A DNA stretch of 64,000 nt, from assembly GCF_041821025.1 (NCBI RefSeq), contig NZ_JBGUAY010000005.1, positions 1-64,000 of the forward strand, written 5' to 3'. The position numbers were made by a program, and so were the translations under genes. The notes beneath the pieces were generated by a model. It did not search any database. It was not told the origin of the DNA and saw nothing but the letters and a program-made list of their open reading frames with translations. The stretch comes from Egicoccus sp. AB-alg6-2. GTDB lineage: Bacteria; Actinomycetota; Nitriliruptoria; Nitriliruptorales; Nitriliruptoraceae. Below are positions 53,230-61,806 of this stretch, piece after piece (position 1 is the stretch's first letter; each line of letters opens with the position of its first letter).

Positions 53230-53799
53230 TCAGGCGGCGGCGCGGGCCGCGGTGATCGTGTCGAGGACCTCGGCGACGCAGCGGTCGAGGTCGTCGTTGA
53301 TCACCACCACGTCGAAGGCGTCACGTCGGGCCAGCTCAGCCCGCGCCACCTCCAGCCGAGCGGCGACGGTGGCGTCGTCCTCGGTCCCCCGCGTCCGGAG
53401 CCGGCGCTCCAGCTCGGCGAACGAGGGCGGGGCGAGGAAGACCAGCAGCGCGTCGGGCGCCTGCTCGCGCACCTGCAGGGCACCCTGCACCTCGATGTCG
53501 AGCACGACCACCTTGCCGTCCGCCACGGCCGCCTCGGCCTGGGCCCGCGGGGTGCCGTAGAGGTTGCCGGCGTACTCCGCCCACTCGAGCAACTCCCCCG
53601 CGGCGACCATGGCCTCGAACGCCGGACGGTCGACGAAGTGGTAGTGGACGCCGTCGACCTCGGTGGGTCGCGCGCGGCGTGTCGTCACCGAGATCGAGAG
53701 GGTCGCGTCGGGGAGCGAGGCGCGGACGCGGGCGTGGACGGTGCCCTTGCCGACGCCGCTGGGTCCGGCGATCACGACCAGGAGGCCGCGTGGGGTCAC
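53230..53799 (-). CDS. gmk: guanylate kinase
   Basis: Phosphorylates GMP to GDP. 189 residues. P-loop VIAGPSGVGKGTVHARV; GMP-binding SVTTRRARPTEVDGVHYHFV; LLEWAEYAGNLYGTP. GTG start overlaps the mihF stop (GTGA), an arrangement widely kept in Actinobacteria. Elsewhere rpoZ usually follows directly; here a plus-strand pair lies between. Confidence 0.96.
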   Translation of the reverse strand: MTPRGLLVVIAGPSGVGKGTVHARVRASLPDATLSISVTTRRARPTEVDGVHYHFVDRPAFEAMVAAGELLEWAEYAGNLYGTPRAQAEAAVADGKVVVLDIEVQGALQVREQAPDALLVFLAPPSFAELERRLRTRGTEDDATVAARLEVARAELARRDAFDVVVINDDLDRCVAEVLDTITAARAAA

Positions 53800-54116
53800 G
53801 GGCGCTTCTCGAACGTGGCGAGCAGCGCCTCGGTCTGCCGCGGTCCGAGGCCGCGCAGGCGTCGCGTCGAGGCGATGTCGAGCTCCTCCATGAGCCGCCT
53901 GGCCTTCACGGGGCCGTAGGCCGGCATGGCCTCGAGGACGTCGCAGACCTTCATCTTCGCCAGCGCATCGGCCGATTCCGCGCGCTCGATGACCTCGCGC
54001 AGGCTCACTTCGCCCGCCTTGAGCATCTGCTTCAGCTCGGCACGTATGCGGCGCGCCTCGGCCGCCTTGACGAGGGCGGCGCGGCGCTGCTCGGGATCGA
54101 GCTCGGGCAGCGGCAT
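53796..54116 (-). CDS. mihF: actinobacterial integration host factor mIHF
   Basis: Nucleoid-associated, sequence-independent DNA-binding protein of Actinobacteria. 106 residues. Matches mycobacterial mIHF in layout: MPLPELDPEQRRAALVKAAE, ARRIRAELKQMLKAGEVSL, MKVCDVLEAMPAYGPVKARR and STRRLRGLGPRQTEALLATF, with the helix-two-turn-helix region near the end. The ATG at 54116 has GGAG eight bases upstream. Upstream of gmk, as in relatives. Confidence 0.95.
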   Translation of the reverse strand: MPLPELDPEQRRAALVKAAEARRIRAELKQMLKAGEVSLREVIERAESADALAKMKVCDVLEAMPAYGPVKARRLMEELDIASTRRLRGLGPRQTEALLATFEKRP

Positions 54117-54210
54117 GCGTATCGCTCCAGTCGGCTCGTCGCCATCGGACACGTGACGGCGAGGCGGCTTCGAGGGGGTCGGGGGCACCCTAGTCCGCTC
54201 CCACGGCGTG

Positions 54211-54216
54211 TAGCTT
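54211..54216 (+). promoter_or_regulatory. -10-like hexamer before the 5'-nucleotidase gene
   Basis: TAGCTT, 42 bases before the GTG. A TAGTCC lies at 54191 as well. In the divergent region with mihF; no clear -35. Confidence 0.3.
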
Positions 54217-54258
54217 CGCGACCACGCAACCCGGGGCCGCAACGGGCGAGGAGCGGGC

Positions 54259-54876
54259 GTGAGCAGCATCGATCAGTTCGTGTTGGGCGTCGACCTCGAC
54301 GGGGTCTGCGCCGACTACGAGCAGGCGTTTCGCGCCTCGGTGGTCCGCCACCTCGGCCGTGCGCCGGAACAGCTGCCGCCCCAGACGGTGATGGACGCCT
54401 ACTCGCAGTGGGGGCTGACGTTCGAGCAGTTCGAGCAGGCCCACCGCACCGCGGTCGTCGAGGACCGGATGTTCCGACACATGCAGCCCCTGCCCGGAGT
54501 CTCCGAGGCGCTGTGGCGGCTGTCGAACCGCGGTGTGTGGATCCGCATCATCACGCACCGGCTGCTGTTCAACTGGGCCCACGAGTCCAGCGCCGCCGAC
54601 ACCGCCTACTGGCTCGACGCGAACGAGATCCCCTACCGCGACCTGTGCTTCATCGGTGACAAGCCCAACGTGGGCGCCGATCTCTACGTCGACGACTCCC
54701 CCAGCAACATCGTCGCGTTGCGCGCGGCCGGGCGGGCCGCGATCGTCTTCGACCAGCCCTACAACCGCGACCTGCCCGGCCCCCGCGCCCACACCTGGGA
54801 GGACGTCGTCGCCCTCGTCGAGGCCGAGTTCGCGGCGCGGGAGCGACAGGTCCCGTTGCCGCTCGAACTCGAATGA
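54259..54876 (+). CDS. HAD-family 5'-nucleotidase (5'(3')-deoxyribonucleotidase-like, NT5C type)
   Basis: 205 residues. HAD motif I VDLDGVCADYEQAF (nucleophile Asp and acid Asp), motif II IRIITHRLLF, motif III and IV region FIGDKPNVGADLYVDDSPSN. Resembles the NT5C branch of pyrimidine nucleotidases, which would hydrolyse a nucleoside monophosphate. GTG start; the stop overlaps the lhgO ATG (ATGA). Substrate is inferred from family only. Confidence 0.8.
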   Translation: MSSIDQFVLGVDLDGVCADYEQAFRASVVRHLGRAPEQLPPQTVMDAYSQWGLTFEQFEQAHRTAVVEDRMFRHMQPLPGVSEALWRLSNRGVWIRIITHRLLFNWAHESSAADTAYWLDANEIPYRDLCFIGDKPNVGADLYVDDSPSNIVALRAAGRAAIVFDQPYNRDLPGPRAHTWEDVVALVEAEFAARERQVPLPLELE

Positions 54877-56108
54877 GCGACCAGAGCGGGCAGCAGCTGC
54901 CGGGGTGGGTCGAGGACGCCGACGTGGTCGTGGTCGGCGGCGGGATCGTCGGTCTCGCCACGGCCCTCCGGCTGCTCGAGTCGCGTCCCGGTCTCGCGGT
55001 CGCGGTCCTCGAGCGCGAGGCCAGGGTCGGCACGGGACAGTCCTCGCGCAACTCCGGCGTGCTGCACGCCGGGCTGTACTACGCGCCGGGCTCGGCCAAG
55101 GCCCGCTTCTGTGTCGCCGGCAAGCGTGAGCTGGAACGGTTCTGCGACGAACACGGGGTCGCCGTTCGACGCACGGGCAAGGTCGTCGCCGCCGTCGACC
55201 GCTCCGAGCTGCCCGCCCTCGAGGCGCTGGCGGAGCGGGCGCGCACCAACGGCGTCGAGATCGAGCGGCTCGGCCCCGCGGGGGTGCGCGACCACGAGCC
55301 GCACGTCCAGGCGGTGGCCGGCCTGTGGTCGCCCAACACGGCGGTGACCGACTTCGGTGCCGTCTGCGAGGCCATGCGACGCGCCGTGGTCGATGCCGGT
55401 GGTCGCGTCGAACTGGGCACCGCGGTCACCGGCCTCGAACCGACCTCGAACGGCGTCCGCATCGTCACCTCCGGGGGGCGCTGGTGGGCCGGCGCGGTGG
55501 TCACCTGCACCGGGCTGCAGTCCGACCGCGTCGCCGCGATGACCGGCAGGAGGCGGGAACGACGGGTCGTGCCGTTCCGAGGCGCCTGGCTTCGCGTCCG
55601 GGACCAACGCGCTGATCTCGTCCGGGGCAACGTCTACCCGGTGCCGGTCGGCGCCGGTCTGCCCTTCCTCGGCGTCCACCTGACGCGCCGTATCGACGGC
55701 CAGCTGTGGGTCGGCCCGAACGCCGTCCTGGCGGCGGCACGCGAGGGACGCCGGCGATGGAGCGTCGACCCCGCCGACCTGCGTGACGCCCTCGGCTTCG
55801 CCGGCACCTGGCGACTGGCCGCCCGTTTCCCGAAGGTCGCCGCGGGCGAGCTGTGGCGGGACCTGGTCGTGCGGGCCGCGATGCGCGAGGTCCGCCGCTA
55901 CGTGCCGGACCTGCGGAACGAGGACGTCAGCCGTGGGCCGTGGGGCGTTCGGGCCCAGGTGGTCGACCGCACCGGTCACCTCGTCGACGACTTCGACGTC
56001 CGCGAGGACGGGCGCGTCGTGCACCTCGTGAACGCGCCCTCGCCGGCGGCCACGGCCTCACTCGCGATCGGCGCCGATCTCGCCGCCCGCGTCCTCGCCC
56101 GGCGCTGA
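54873..56108 (+). CDS. lhgO: L-2-hydroxyglutarate oxidase (LhgO-type FAD enzyme)
   Basis: Oxidises L-2-hydroxyglutarate, a metabolic side product, to 2-oxoglutarate. 411 residues. FAD-binding VVVVGGGIVGLATALRLLES; family motif QSSRNSGVLHAGLYYAPGS; substrate region VPFRGAWLRVR; C-terminal FAD contact LVNAPSPAATASLAIG. Of the DAO superfamily, this HAGLYY motif points to LhgO. ATG overlapping the previous stop. Confidence 0.9.
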   Translation: MSDQSGQQLPGWVEDADVVVVGGGIVGLATALRLLESRPGLAVAVLEREARVGTGQSSRNSGVLHAGLYYAPGSAKARFCVAGKRELERFCDEHGVAVRRTGKVVAAVDRSELPALEALAERARTNGVEIERLGPAGVRDHEPHVQAVAGLWSPNTAVTDFGAVCEAMRRAVVDAGGRVELGTAVTGLEPTSNGVRIVTSGGRWWAGAVVTCTGLQSDRVAAMTGRRRERRVVPFRGAWLRVRDQRADLVRGNVYPVPVGAGLPFLGVHLTRRIDGQLWVGPNAVLAAAREGRRRWSVDPADLRDALGFAGTWRLAARFPKVAAGELWRDLVVRAAMREVRRYVPDLRNEDVSRGPWGVRAQVVDRTGHLVDDFDVREDGRVVHLVNAPSPAATASLAIGADLAARVLARR

Positions 56109-56115
56109 CCGGCCA

Positions 56116-56121
56116 TAGGCT
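56116..56121 (+). promoter_or_regulatory. -10-like hexamer before pyrE
   Basis: TAGGCT, 37 bases before the pyrE GTG and 7 bases after the lhgO stop. It is identical to the hexamer before hisE, with the same following TCG. Confidence 0.35.
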
Positions 56122-56158
56122 CGCGGCGCCCCCACCTCGCCTGCCTCCGGAGCCCGCC

Positions 56159-56836
56159 GTGCACGAGCGCACCCGCGCCTTCGTCGACTTCATGGTCCGC
56201 TGCGACGTCCTGACCTTCGGCGACTTCGTCGCCAAGTCGGGTCGCAAGACGCCGTACTTCGTCAACGCGGGCCGCTACCGGACGGGTGCGCAGGTGGCGG
56301 AGCTCGGACGGTTCTATGCCGAGGTCATCGACGACGCGTTCGGGGACGGCGTCGACGTGCTGTTCGGGCCGGCCTACAAGGGCATCCCGCTGGCCGTGAC
56401 GACCGCCATCGCCATGTCCGAGCGCCACGGCCGCGACGTCGGCTTCTGCTTCGACCGCAAGGAGGCCAAGGACCACGGGGAAGGCGGCCAGCTCGTCGGC
56501 CATCCGCTGCAGGACGGCGACCGGGTCGTGGTCGTCGAGGACGTCACGACGGCGGGGACCTCCATCCGCTCGACCCTGCCGCTGTTGCGGGCCGCGGCCG
56601 ACGTCGAGGTCGTCGGGCTGGTCGTCGGCGTCGATCGACGCGAACGCGGCACACGCGGTGACGTGTCGGCGCTCGACGAGTTGGAGGAGGAGTTCGGCCT
56701 GCGGACGGTGTCGATCGCCAGCATCGACGACGTCGTCGAGCACCTGCGCGATCACGACGTCGACGGCCGCCGCGTCATCACCGACGACGACCTCGACCGC
56801 ATCGCCGCCTACCGGGCCGAGTTCGGCGCCGCCTGA
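56159..56836 (+). CDS. pyrE: orotate phosphoribosyltransferase
   Basis: Joins orotate to PRPP to form OMP. 225 residues. PRPP loop RVVVVEDVTTAGTSIRSTLP; N-terminal SGRKTPYFVNAGRYRTG; catalytic loop DRKEAKDHGEGG. GTG at 56159 with CGGAG six bases upstream. It supplies the substrate for pyrF, 4 kb away in the opposite-strand pyr operon. Confidence 0.94.
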   Translation: MHERTRAFVDFMVRCDVLTFGDFVAKSGRKTPYFVNAGRYRTGAQVAELGRFYAEVIDDAFGDGVDVLFGPAYKGIPLAVTTAIAMSERHGRDVGFCFDRKEAKDHGEGGQLVGHPLQDGDRVVVVEDVTTAGTSIRSTLPLLRAAADVEVVGLVVGVDRRERGTRGDVSALDELEEEFGLRTVSIASIDDVVEHLRDHDVDGRRVITDDDLDRIAAYRAEFGAA

Positions 56837-56854
56837 CTCGCCCGGCCACCCCCG

Positions 56855-56938
56855 CCCCGTGATGCGAGGCCGAGGCGGTGCTGGCAGGGCGAGGTCTGCC
56901 TCTGGTCGACCGCACGCCCGCGCCGCCGCATCACGGGG
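56855..56938. repeat. 12-bp perfect inverted repeat downstream of pyrE
   Basis: CCCCGTGATGCG (56855-56866) and CGCATCACGGGG (56927-56938) are exact complements 60 bases apart, with TTT just after the second arm. The spacer holds smaller stems such as GGCAG/CTGCC. It may be a long terminator stem for pyrE or a structured leader of the next gene. Confidence 0.55.
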
Positions 56939-57026
56939 TTTGCGCGGCCTTTACGGAAATCTCACCTTCGCGTGCGCATGCCGGCCCATGCGCTCGCGCC
57001 CGCGGGACCATGGCCGATGGGACGGT

Positions 57027-57032
57027 TAGCCT
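57027..57032 (+). promoter_or_regulatory. -10-like hexamer before the FtsH-like gene
   Basis: TAGCCT, preceded by GGT, 37 bases before the GTG of the protease gene. No -35 is obvious. Confidence 0.35.
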
Positions 57033-57069
57033 GATTGCCCGCTGCCTTGTCACGACCCGTGAGCACGCC

Positions 57070-58974
57070 GTGCAGAAGTCGCGCCGACCCGGATCGTCCC
57101 GGTCCGACACCGTCACCCGCCGCCGCACCTTCGGTTCCGGCCCACCGCCGGAGTCCGAGGCCTGGCGCGACAAGCGGGTCTGGCTCGCCACCGCCGCACT
57201 GGCCGTCCTCATCGGTGGCTGGATCGCGCTGAGCTGGCCGGCGCCCCAGGCGCTTCCTCAACGGGTCGTGCTCTCCGAGGCCATCGCGCACATCCGGACC
57301 GGCGAGGTGGCGTTCGCCAGCATCGACGACAGCCGCCGCGAAGTGCTGCTCGTGCTCGGCGCCCCCGCGGCCGACTCGCCGCAGGTCGCCGCCGACGGCA
57401 GCTTCGCGCTGCCCGAGGGCGAACAGGTGGTGGCGGCCTACAACGACGGCTACGGACGCGACCTCGCGGCGATGCTGGCCGAATCCGACGTGCCCTTCAC
57501 CGGCGAGCCGCGGCCGATCCCCGACCGCCTGACCCCGGTGCTGACCAACCTGCTGCCCGCCGTCATCATCGTCGGGTTCCTGCTGTGGTTCGTGGCCCGC
57601 AAGGGCGGCTTCGGCCAGTTCGGCAAGTCCAGCCGCGGGCCGGCCGCCGTGCCCTCGACCCGGTTCACCGACGTCGCCGGCGCCGACGAGGCCGTCTCCG
57701 AACTGGCCGAGGTCGTCGAGCTGCTGCACGACCCGTCCCGGTTCGCCGCCAGTGGCGCCACCGTCCCGCGCGGTTTCCTCCTCGAGGGCCCTCCCGGCAC
57801 CGGCAAGACCCTGCTCGCCCGTGCGGTCGCCGGCGAGGCCGGGGTCCCGTTCTTCTCGCTGTCGGGCTCGGAGTTCGTCGAGATGTTCGTCGGCGTCGGC
57901 GCCAGCCGCGTCCGCGACGTGTTCGCCAAGGCCCGCAAGCACGAGCGCGCCATCATCTTCATCGACGAGATCGACGCCATCGGCAAGTCGCGTGGCAACG
58001 GCCCCACCTCGGGCGCCAACGACGAGCGCGAGGCCACGCTCAACCAGCTGCTCGTCGAGATGGACGGCTTCGAGGGCTCGGGCATCATCACCCTGGCCGC
58101 CACCAACCGCGCCGACGTGCTCGACCAGGCACTGCTGCGGCCCGGCCGCTTCGACCGGCGCATCGTCGTCCCGGCGCCCGACCGTGTCGGCCGCACCCGC
58201 ATCCTCGAGCTGCACACCCGCAACCGCCACCTGCACGAGGACGTCGACCTGGTCGCCCTCGCCCGCCGCACCCCCGGCATGACGGGCGCCGACCTCGCCG
58301 CCCTCGTCAACAGCGCCACCCTGGAAGCGGCACGTCGCGGCGACGAACTGGTCGGCAACGACCACCTCGAAGCGGCCCTGTCGACCGCGATGCTCGGGCG
58401 CGAACGCCGCTCGGCCGTCACCACCGACCGCGACCGCACCATCACGGCATGGCACGAGGCCGGACACACCCTGGCGGCACTGCTGCAGCCCGACGCCGAC
58501 GACCCGGTCACGGTCACGATCGTCCCCCGCGGTCCCGCCGGCGGCGTCACGTGGATGAGCGGCAACGACAACGCGTTCCTCACCGCCGACGAGGCCCGCG
58601 CGAAGCTGGTCACGGCGATGGCCGGCCGCGCGGCCGAGGAACGCCTCCTCGACGGCTCGTACACCCAGGGCGCCGCGAGCGACTTCCACCACGCGACCGA
58701 GCTGGCCACCAACATGGTGACGCGGTTCGGCATGAGCCCGCTCGGGGTGGTGAGCCTGGCGCCGGAGCAGGTGGTCAACGGTCCGCTCGCCGAGCAGGTC
58801 CACGCCGCCGTCAGCACCCTCCTCGAGGAGGCGCTCGCCGAGGCCCGCGCGCTGCTGCAGGTCAACAGCGCCCTGCTCACCGCGGTCTCCGAGGGGCTGC
58901 TGCTCGAGGAGACGCTGCACCTCGCCGACATCCTGCGGATGCAGGCGGAGCTCGGCTCGGTCGGCGCCGTCTGA
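57070..58974 (+). CDS. FtsH-like ATP-dependent zinc metalloprotease
   Basis: 634 residues. Two membrane helices (about 41-60 and 155-178) flank an extracytoplasmic domain. AAA module: Walker [17 protein letters not shown], pore loop in [18 protein letters not shown], Walker [39 protein letters not shown]. Peptidase: HEAGH in [15 protein letters not shown] and third ligand in [17 protein letters not shown]. All catalytic features intact. It lacks the long C-terminal tail of many FtsH and may be a second, accessory FtsH. GTG at 57070; weak ribosome site. Confidence 0.92.
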   Translation: MQKSRRPGSSRSDTVTRRRTFGSGPPPESEAWRDKRVWLATAALAVLIGGWIALSWPAPQALPQRVVLSEAIAHIRTGEVAFASIDDSRREVLLVLGAPAADSPQVAADGSFALPEGEQVVAAYNDGYGRDLAAMLAESDVPFTGEPRPIPDRLTPVLTNLLPAVIIVGFLLWFVARKGGFGQFGKSSRGPAAVPSTRFTDVAGADEAVSELAEVVELLHDPSRFAASGATVPRGFLLEGPPGTGKTLLARAVAGEAGVPFFSLSGSEFVEMFVGVGASRVRDVFAKARKHERAIIFIDEIDAIGKSRGNGPTSGANDEREATLNQLLVEMDGFEGSGIITLAATNRADVLDQALLRPGRFDRRIVVPAPDRVGRTRILELHTRNRHLHEDVDLVALARRTPGMTGADLAALVNSATLEAARRGDELVGNDHLEAALSTAMLGRERRSAVTTDRDRTITAWHEAGHTLAALLQPDADDPVTVTIVPRGPAGGVTWMSGNDNAFLTADEARAKLVTAMAGRAAEERLLDGSYTQGAASDFHHATELATNMVTRFGMSPLGVVSLAPEQVVNGPLAEQVHAAVSTLLEEALAEARALLQVNSALLTAVSEGLLLEETLHLADILRMQAELGSVGAV

Positions 58975-58976
58975 CG

Positions 58977-59059
58977 ATGTCGCGCCTCCGCGTCCATGTC
59001 ATGCCGATCCCGCAGCGATGCGGGATCGCCGCGACAGAGCGCTGCTGACGCGACAAGGC
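58977..59059. repeat. long palindromic element, copy B
   Basis: Second copy of the element at 14678-14760, aligning end to end without gaps at about 75% identity. Core hairpin CGATCCCGCA-GCGA-TGCGGGATCG is a perfect 10-bp stem; flanking half-sites are TGTCGCG and TGTCATG on the left, CGCGACA twice on the right, and another CGCGAC at 59068. It starts 2 bases after the stop of the FtsH-like gene. Confidence 0.65.
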
Positions 59060-59139
59060 ACGGCCGACGCGACCTGGCGCGGGCGGCACTAGCGTCGCCG
59101 GTTCCACCCGACGTCGCGGGTGGCGCCGAGGAGGCCACC

Positions 59140-60105
59140 GTGCACGTCGATCTGCCGCTGGACGAGCTGTGGCGCTACCGCCACCGGGTCGACGAACCGG
59201 CCGACTTCGACGCCTTCTGGACGGCGCAGCGGGCCGAAGCGGACCGGCACGACCTCGCGGCCTCCTTCACGCCGGTGGACGCAGGGCTGACGACCGTCGA
59301 GGTGTTCGACGTCACGTTCGCCGGCCACGGTGGCGCGCCGATCCGCGGCTGGTTCCTGCTCCCCCGTGACCGGCGGGGTCCGCTGCCCGCGGTGGTCGAG
59401 TACGTCGGCTACGGCGGCGGGCGCGGCCTGCCGCACGAGCGGCTGTTCTGGTCGGCAGCCGGCTTCGCCCACCTCGTCATGGACACGCGCGGGCAGGGCG
59501 CGTCGTGGTCCGTCGGTGACACCCCCGATCCCGGTGACACCGGCGCACCGTCGACCCCGGGGTTCCTGACGCGCGGCATCGGCGATCCCCACGACCACTA
59601 CTACACCCGGCTGTTCGTCGACGCCGCCCGGGCCGTCGACGCGGTGCGCACCCGCACGGAGGTCGACCCCGACCGGGTCGCGGTCCTCGGGGGCAGTCAG
59701 GGCGGCGGGCTCGCGCTGGCGGCCGCGCATCTCGCCGAGCGCCCGGCCGCCGTCAGCGCCCAGGTGCCGTTCCTGGCCAACTTCCCGCGTGCCCTCGAGG
59801 TCACCGACGCCCGTCCCTACGCCGAGCTGGCGAAATACTGCAGCGCCCATCGCGACCGCGTCGACGACGTGTTCCGGACGCTGAGCTACCTCGACGTCGT
59901 CAACCACGCCACGCGGGCGTCCGCGCCGGCCCTGTTCTCGGTCGGGCTGGCCGACCGCGTCTGCCCCCCGTCGACGGTCTTCAGCGCCTTCCATGCCTAC
60001 GACGGCGACAAGGACATCGAGGTGTACGCGTTCAACGAGCACGAGGGCGGCGGTGCGCACCACGTGCGCAAGGAGCTGACGTTCCTGACCAAGGTGCTGG
60101 CGTAG
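59140..60105 (+). CDS. acetylxylan esterase / cephalosporin-C deacetylase family (CE7) esterase
   Basis: 321 residues, typical CE7 length, no signal peptide, so intracellular. N-terminal [20 protein letters not shown]; nucleophile in [15 protein letters not shown]; Asp in [14 protein letters not shown]; His in [12 protein letters not shown]7 enzymes remove acetyl groups from sugars and other small esters. GTG with GAGGAGG five bases upstream. A TAGCGT hexamer at 59090-59095 may be its -10. Natural substrate unknown. Confidence 0.9.
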   Translation: MHVDLPLDELWRYRHRVDEPADFDAFWTAQRAEADRHDLAASFTPVDAGLTTVEVFDVTFAGHGGAPIRGWFLLPRDRRGPLPAVVEYVGYGGGRGLPHERLFWSAAGFAHLVMDTRGQGASWSVGDTPDPGDTGAPSTPGFLTRGIGDPHDHYYTRLFVDAARAVDAVRTRTEVDPDRVAVLGGSQGGGLALAAAHLAERPAAVSAQVPFLANFPRALEVTDARPYAELAKYCSAHRDRVDDVFRTLSYLDVVNHATRASAPALFSVGLADRVCPPSTVFSAFHAYDGDKDIEVYAFNEHEGGGAHHVRKELTFLTKVLA

Positions 60106-60133
60106 AGGCCACGACGTGCCATGCGGCGCTGCT

Positions 60134-60823
60134 TCAGCCGAGGTCCGCGAGTGCCGCGGCGATCTGAACGGCGGCGGCCACCGGGTTGTCGGCACGGGTG
60201 ATGGGGCGGCCGACGACGAGCAGGTCGGCACCGTCACGCACGGCGGCGTCGGGCGTCGCAGCGCGGGCATGGTCGTCCTCCCCCGCACCGGCGGGACGCA
60301 CGCCGGGCGTGACCAACAGCACCTCGCTGCCGACCGTGTCGCGCACGGCCGACAGGTCCCGGGGGGCGCACACCAGTCCCGGCACGCCCGCGTCGACCGC
60401 CAGCCTGGCCAGGAGCGGCACCTGGGTCGCGGCGCCCGGCGCGCTGACGTCCGCGAGGTCCTGCTCCGACATCGAGGTGAGCACCGTCACCGCCAGCACA
60501 CGGCCGTGGTCACCGAGCCCCTCGACGGCGGCCTCGAGCATGGGCGTCCCCCCGCCGGCGTGGACGGTCAGCAGCCCCACACCGAGGTCGGCGATGCGCT
60601 GCGCCGCGCGTGCGACCGTGGTCGGGATGTCGTGCAGCTTGACGTCGAGGAAGACCGGGCCGAACGCCCGGATCGCTTCGACGGCCGCCGGTCCGTGCGC
60701 GGCGAACAGCTCCAGACCGACCTTGAACCAGCCGACGTGCCCGGCCAGCTGCCGTGCGAGCGCCTGCGCCTCGTCCAGCGTCGGGACGTCGAGCGCGACC
60801 GCGATCCGTTCGTGGGGTTGCAT
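60134..60823 (-). CDS. pyrF: orotidine 5'-phosphate decarboxylase
   Basis: Last step to UMP. 229 residues, type 1 family. ALDVPTLDEAQALARQL; catalytic DVKLHDIPTTVARAA (Asp, Lys, Asp); C-terminal phosphate-binding ADLLVVGRPITRADNP. Many Actinobacteria carry the other (type 2) PyrF, so this type is worth noting. ATG overlaps the pyrD stop (TGATG). Convergent with the esterase gene. Confidence 0.94.
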   Translation of the reverse strand: MQPHERIAVALDVPTLDEAQALARQLAGHVGWFKVGLELFAAHGPAAVEAIRAFGPVFLDVKLHDIPTTVARAAQRIADLGVGLLTVHAGGGTPMLEAAVEGLGDHGRVLAVTVLTSMSEQDLADVSAPGAATQVPLLARLAVDAGVPGLVCAPRDLSAVRDTVGSEVLLVTPGVRPAGAGEDDHARAATPDAAVRDGADLLVVGRPITRADNPVAAAVQIAAALADLG

Positions 60824-61806
60824 CAGTACACGGCTCCCTGGAGTTCGGCGATCGAGCGGATCCCGCGCGTCGCCAGCCACGCGCGCAGGTCGTTGACGAG
60901 GGTCTGGCCCGCGAAGGGGTCGACGAACGTGGCCGTGCCGACGGCGACCGCGGTCGCACCGGCGCGGGTGAACTCGATCACGTCGGCGACGTTTCGCACC
61001 CCGCCACACCCGATGATCGGCACCCCGGGCAGCGCCTGGTGCACCTGGTGGACGTTGCGGACCGCCACCGGTCGGATGGCCGGCCCCGAGAGTCCGCCGT
61101 AGGTGTTCGACAGCCGCGTCCGGCCCGTCTCGGGGTCGATCGCCATGCCGAGGAGGGTGTTGATCAGCGTCAGCCCGTCCGCGCCGGCGTCGACGACCGC
61201 GCGCGCCACCGCGACGATGTCGGTCACGTCGGCGGTGAGCTTGGCGAAGACCGGGACGTCGGCCTCGCGGGCGACGGCCGCGATGACGGTCGCGGACTGG
61301 TCGGGCGAACAGGCGAACACCAGACCGCGGTGTTCGACGTTCGGACACGACAGGTTCACCTCGAGCCCCACGATGCCGGCCTGACGCCGCAACCGATGGG
61401 CGACCTCGCGGTAGTCGTCGACGGTTCGACCCGCGATCGAGGCGATGACCTTGGCGCCCCGCCCCTGCAGCCACGGCAGGTCGCGGTCCAGCCAGGCGTC
61501 GATGCCGGGGTTCTGCAGGCCGATGGCGTTGAGCATGCCCGACGGCGTCTCGGCCATCCGGGGCGTCGGCAGCCCCTCGCGCGGTTCCAGGGTGATCGAC
61601 TTGACCACGATCGCCCCGAGTTCGGCGACGTCGTAGAAGCGATCGATCTCCGCGCCCGAGGCGAAACAGCCCGACGCCGTGGTGATCGGGTTGTCGAGCG
61701 CGATCCCGGCCAGGTCGACCGACAGGTCGACGTCGTCGGTCGGGATGGCGCGTTCGTCGACCTCCGCGAGGGCGGCCGGGTCGATGCGGCGGACGTCGGG
61801 GCTCAT
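60823..61806 (-). CDS. pyrD: dihydroorotate dehydrogenase, class 1B catalytic subunit
   Basis: Oxidises dihydroorotate to orotate. 327 residues. FMN barrel with ITTASGCFASGAEID; catalytic Cys in VNLSCPNVEHRG, as in class 1 enzymes; GLTLINTLLGMAIDPETGR and GCGGVRNVADVIEF. The adjacent pyrK makes this an NAD-linked 1B enzyme rather than the quinone-linked class 2 common in Actinobacteria. ATG overlaps the pyrK stop. Confidence 0.94.
   Translation of the reverse strand: MSPDVRRIDPAALAEVDERAIPTDDVDLSVDLAGIALDNPITTASGCFASGAEIDRFYDVAELGAIVVKSITLEPREGLPTPRMAETPSGMLNAIGLQNPGIDAWLDRDLPWLQGRGAKVIASIAGRTVDDYREVAHRLRRQAGIVGLEVNLSCPNVEHRGLVFACSPDQSATVIAAVAREADVPVFAKLTADVTDIVAVARAVVDAGADGLTLINTLLGMAIDPETGRTRLSNTYGGLSGPAIRPVAVRNVHQVHQALPGVPIIGCGGVRNVADVIEFTRAGATAVAVGTATFVDPFAGQTLVNDLRAWLATRGIRSIAELQGAVY

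Noticed and set aside
56855-56938. Phage attachment site or insertion-sequence ends
   Set aside because: The inverted arms flank only 60 bp without a gene, and no integrase or transposase is in the window.
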